A DNA stretch of 64,000 nt. It comes from Catellatospora paridis. GTDB taxonomy: Bacteria; Actinomycetota; Actinomycetes; Mycobacteriales; Micromonosporaceae. A model generated the notes under the pieces. It did no database searches. It was not told the DNA's origin and was given only the letters and a program-made list of their open reading frames with translations. The position numbers and the translations under genes are program-made. The first letter of the stretch is position 1, and each line of letters starts with the position of its first letter. The stretch is taken from positions 87,752-151,751 of the forward strand of contig NZ_ML769319.1 in assembly GCF_009720365.1 (NCBI RefSeq), in the 5' to 3' direction. Below are positions 59,839 through 64,000 of the stretch, piece after piece.

Positions 59839-60453
59839 CTAGATGAGGTACAACCGGGCCGCGGCCTGCAGGGCCTGGGTCCGGTTGTGCACGCCCAGCT
59901 TGTCGTAGAGGCGTGCCACGTAGGTGCGCACCGTGGACTCGGTCAGCCGCATGCGCACCGCGATCGCGGCCAGGCTGCCACCGGTGTTCAGCTGCTGCAG
60001 GATCTGCTCCTCGCGCGGGCTGAGCGCGGTCGACCGGGTCCGGCGGCGGGCCATCGCCTCGGCGAGGTTGGGCGCGGTGAACGAGGCCGGGGCCACCGCC
60101 GCGTGCCGCACCGCCGACATCAGCAGCTCGACCGGCGCGGAGCGCGGCAGGTATGCCGACAGCCCGGCCTGCAGCGCCTGCAGCAGCAGCCCGTCCTCGG
60201 CGGGGCCGGTGAGGACCACCCCAAGCTGCGGCCGCGCGGCGCGCAGTTCGGCGGCCAGCTGCAGCCCGCCCTCGCCGGGGACGGCCGCGTCGATGGTGAC
60301 CACGTGCGGTTCGAGGTCACCGATCAGGTCGCGGGTCTCCTCACCCGTGACGGCCTGACCGACCAGGTCGATGTCTGTGTAGGTGGCGCAGGCGGCGCTG
60401 TACCCCAACCGCACCAGCGTGACGGGGTCAACCGTGATCAGCTTCACTGACAA
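59839..60453 (-). CDS. LuxR-family response-regulator-like protein, orphan
   Basis: 204 residues from TTG (AGGAG upstream). The receiver-like half has VDPVTL for the acidic pocket and an Asp in VTIDAAVPG, but the conserved lysine (normally GYLLK) reads AYLPRS, so phosphorylation signalling may be altered. The C-terminal LuxR HTH is LSPREEQILQQLNTGGSLAAIAVRMRLTESTVRTYVARLYDKLGVHNRTQAL. No kinase gene is adjacent; it converges on tadC and might regulate the pilus, which is inference from position. Confidence 0.85.
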   Translation of the reverse strand: MSVKLITVDPVTLVRLGYSAACATYTDIDLVGQAVTGEETRDLIGDLEPHVVTIDAAVPGEGGLQLAAELRAARPQLGVVLTGPAEDGLLLQALQAGLSAYLPRSAPVELLMSAVRHAAVAPASFTAPNLAEAMARRRTRSTALSPREEQILQQLNTGGSLAAIAVRMRLTESTVRTYVARLYDKLGVHNRTQALQAAARLYLI

Positions 60454-60561
60454 GGGGTGCTCCTGCTGACGCTGCGGACGCTTCCGTCCTACTGAGCGCC
60501 GCCGGGGCTCCCGGTGTCACTGTCACGTCACCGAACTCGTTCGTTCGGGTGTCACGATCCG

Positions 60562-63600
<3,039 letters not shown>

Positions 63601-63665
63601 GCAGCATCCTGACACGCCCGGCCCGTCCGGCGGCACCCGCCACGCGCGTCAGTGAGAGTTGTTAC

Positions 63666-64000
63666 CTACATCGCGCGCAGTTCGACCAATGTGATATCCG
63701 GCGGCGCGCCGACCCGCACCGGCGGGCCCCAGAAACCGGCGCCGTTGGTGACGTACACCTGCGTGCCGTCGACCTCGCCGAGGCCCGAGATGACCGGCTG
63801 CTGCAGGGCCGCGATCAGGTTGAACGGGACCATCTGGCCGCCGTGCGTGTGCCCCGACAGCTGCAGGTCCACGCCGTGCTTCGCCGCCTCGAACGCCTGG
63901 ATCGGCTGGTGCGCCAGCAGCACCACGGGCTTGCCCGGGTCCCGGCCGTCCAGCGCCTTGCCGAAGTCGGGCCCGCCCTCGCCGAGGTCGCCGCCGCTGA
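63666..64000 (-). CDS. Metallophosphoesterase, 3' part (runs off the window)
   Basis: About 111 C-terminal residues; the start lies beyond base 64000. LLAHQPIQAFEAAKHGVDLQLSGHTHGGQ carries the HQP and GHTHGGQ motifs of calcineurin-like phosphoesterases of the YkuE/UDP-diacylglucosamine type. Divalent-metal hydrolase with membrane-side substrates is typical. Ends 66 bases after the helicase gene start on the same strand and may be upstream in the same transcript. Confidence 0.88.
   Translation of the reverse strand, partial: SGGDLGEGGPDFGKALDGRDPGKPVVLLAHQPIQAFEAAKHGVDLQLSGHTHGGQMVPFNLIAALQQPVISGLGEVDGTQVYVTNGAGFWGPPVRVGAPPDITLVELRAM

Overview
This is a high-GC (roughly 70% or more) actinobacterial chromosome segment. 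Gene content and order point to the order Micromonosporales (for example a Micromonospora, Actinoplanes or Catellatospora relative), although the genus cannot be fixed from the sequence alone. The order HIT-like gene, D-Ala ligase, aminotransferase, GNAT, cwlM, trxA, trxB, anti-sigma, sigM, pseudokinase, murJ, cca, ino1, padR, DUF5318, ponA, rpsF-ssb-rpsR-rplI, dnaB is the origin-proximal block known from Streptomyces (from parB to dnaB) and, split around the origin, from Mycobacterium tuberculosis. parAB and dnaA should lie a little to the left of base 1.

Layout. Bases 1-1459 hold no convincing gene: 19 tandem GACGCCC heptamers open the window, and a cluster of DnaA-box-like sites and two parS palindromes lies at 1070-1398. 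Bases 1460-19044 are the cell-wall, redox and sigma-M neighbourhood: D-Ala-D-Ala ligase, aminotransferase, CwlM, thioredoxin and its reductase, SigM with its anti-sigma factor, a pseudokinase that is fused to MurJ in mycobacteria but separate here, a HerA-like ATPase, MurJ, tRNA CCA transferase and an MFS transporter. Bases 19193-24371 hold a flotillin/NfeD pair, two tandem paralogous small membrane proteins, inositol-phosphate synthase and its likely PadR regulator. Bases 24576-39376 are the conserved block DUF5318, class A PBP, membrane glycosyltransferases, endonuclease-IV-like protein, ribosomal protein/SSB operon and DnaB. Bases 39393-49893 are more accessory: a crcB-DUF190-crcB fluoride locus, two GT87-like membrane proteins, a membrane GGDEF-EAL protein, a molybdenum-cofactor cluster (moaC-mog fusion, moeA, moaE) and a DoxX protein. 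Bases 50438-59822 are a complete Tad/Flp pilus operon, in which the inner-membrane platform protein TadB carries an extra secreted von Willebrand A domain. The window ends with an orphan LuxR-type regulator, an EndoQ-PHP/UvrD-helicase fusion and the 3' part of a metallophosphatase gene.

The most interesting points are: (1) the dnaB P-loop is written in strongly AT-shifted codons over about 33 codons, exactly where DnaB inteins insert, which looks like an intein or homing footprint; (2) the EndoQ-UvrD fusion, a candidate one-polypeptide enzyme for repair of deaminated DNA; (3) the VWA-TadB fusion in the Tad pilus operon; (4) the GGG-N4 repeat array and the DnaA/parS cluster near the origin, with a second DnaA-box cluster in front of dnaB. 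Starts were moved from the longest frame where a Shine-Dalgarno sequence or a 4-base GTGA overlap argued for it; each case is stated.
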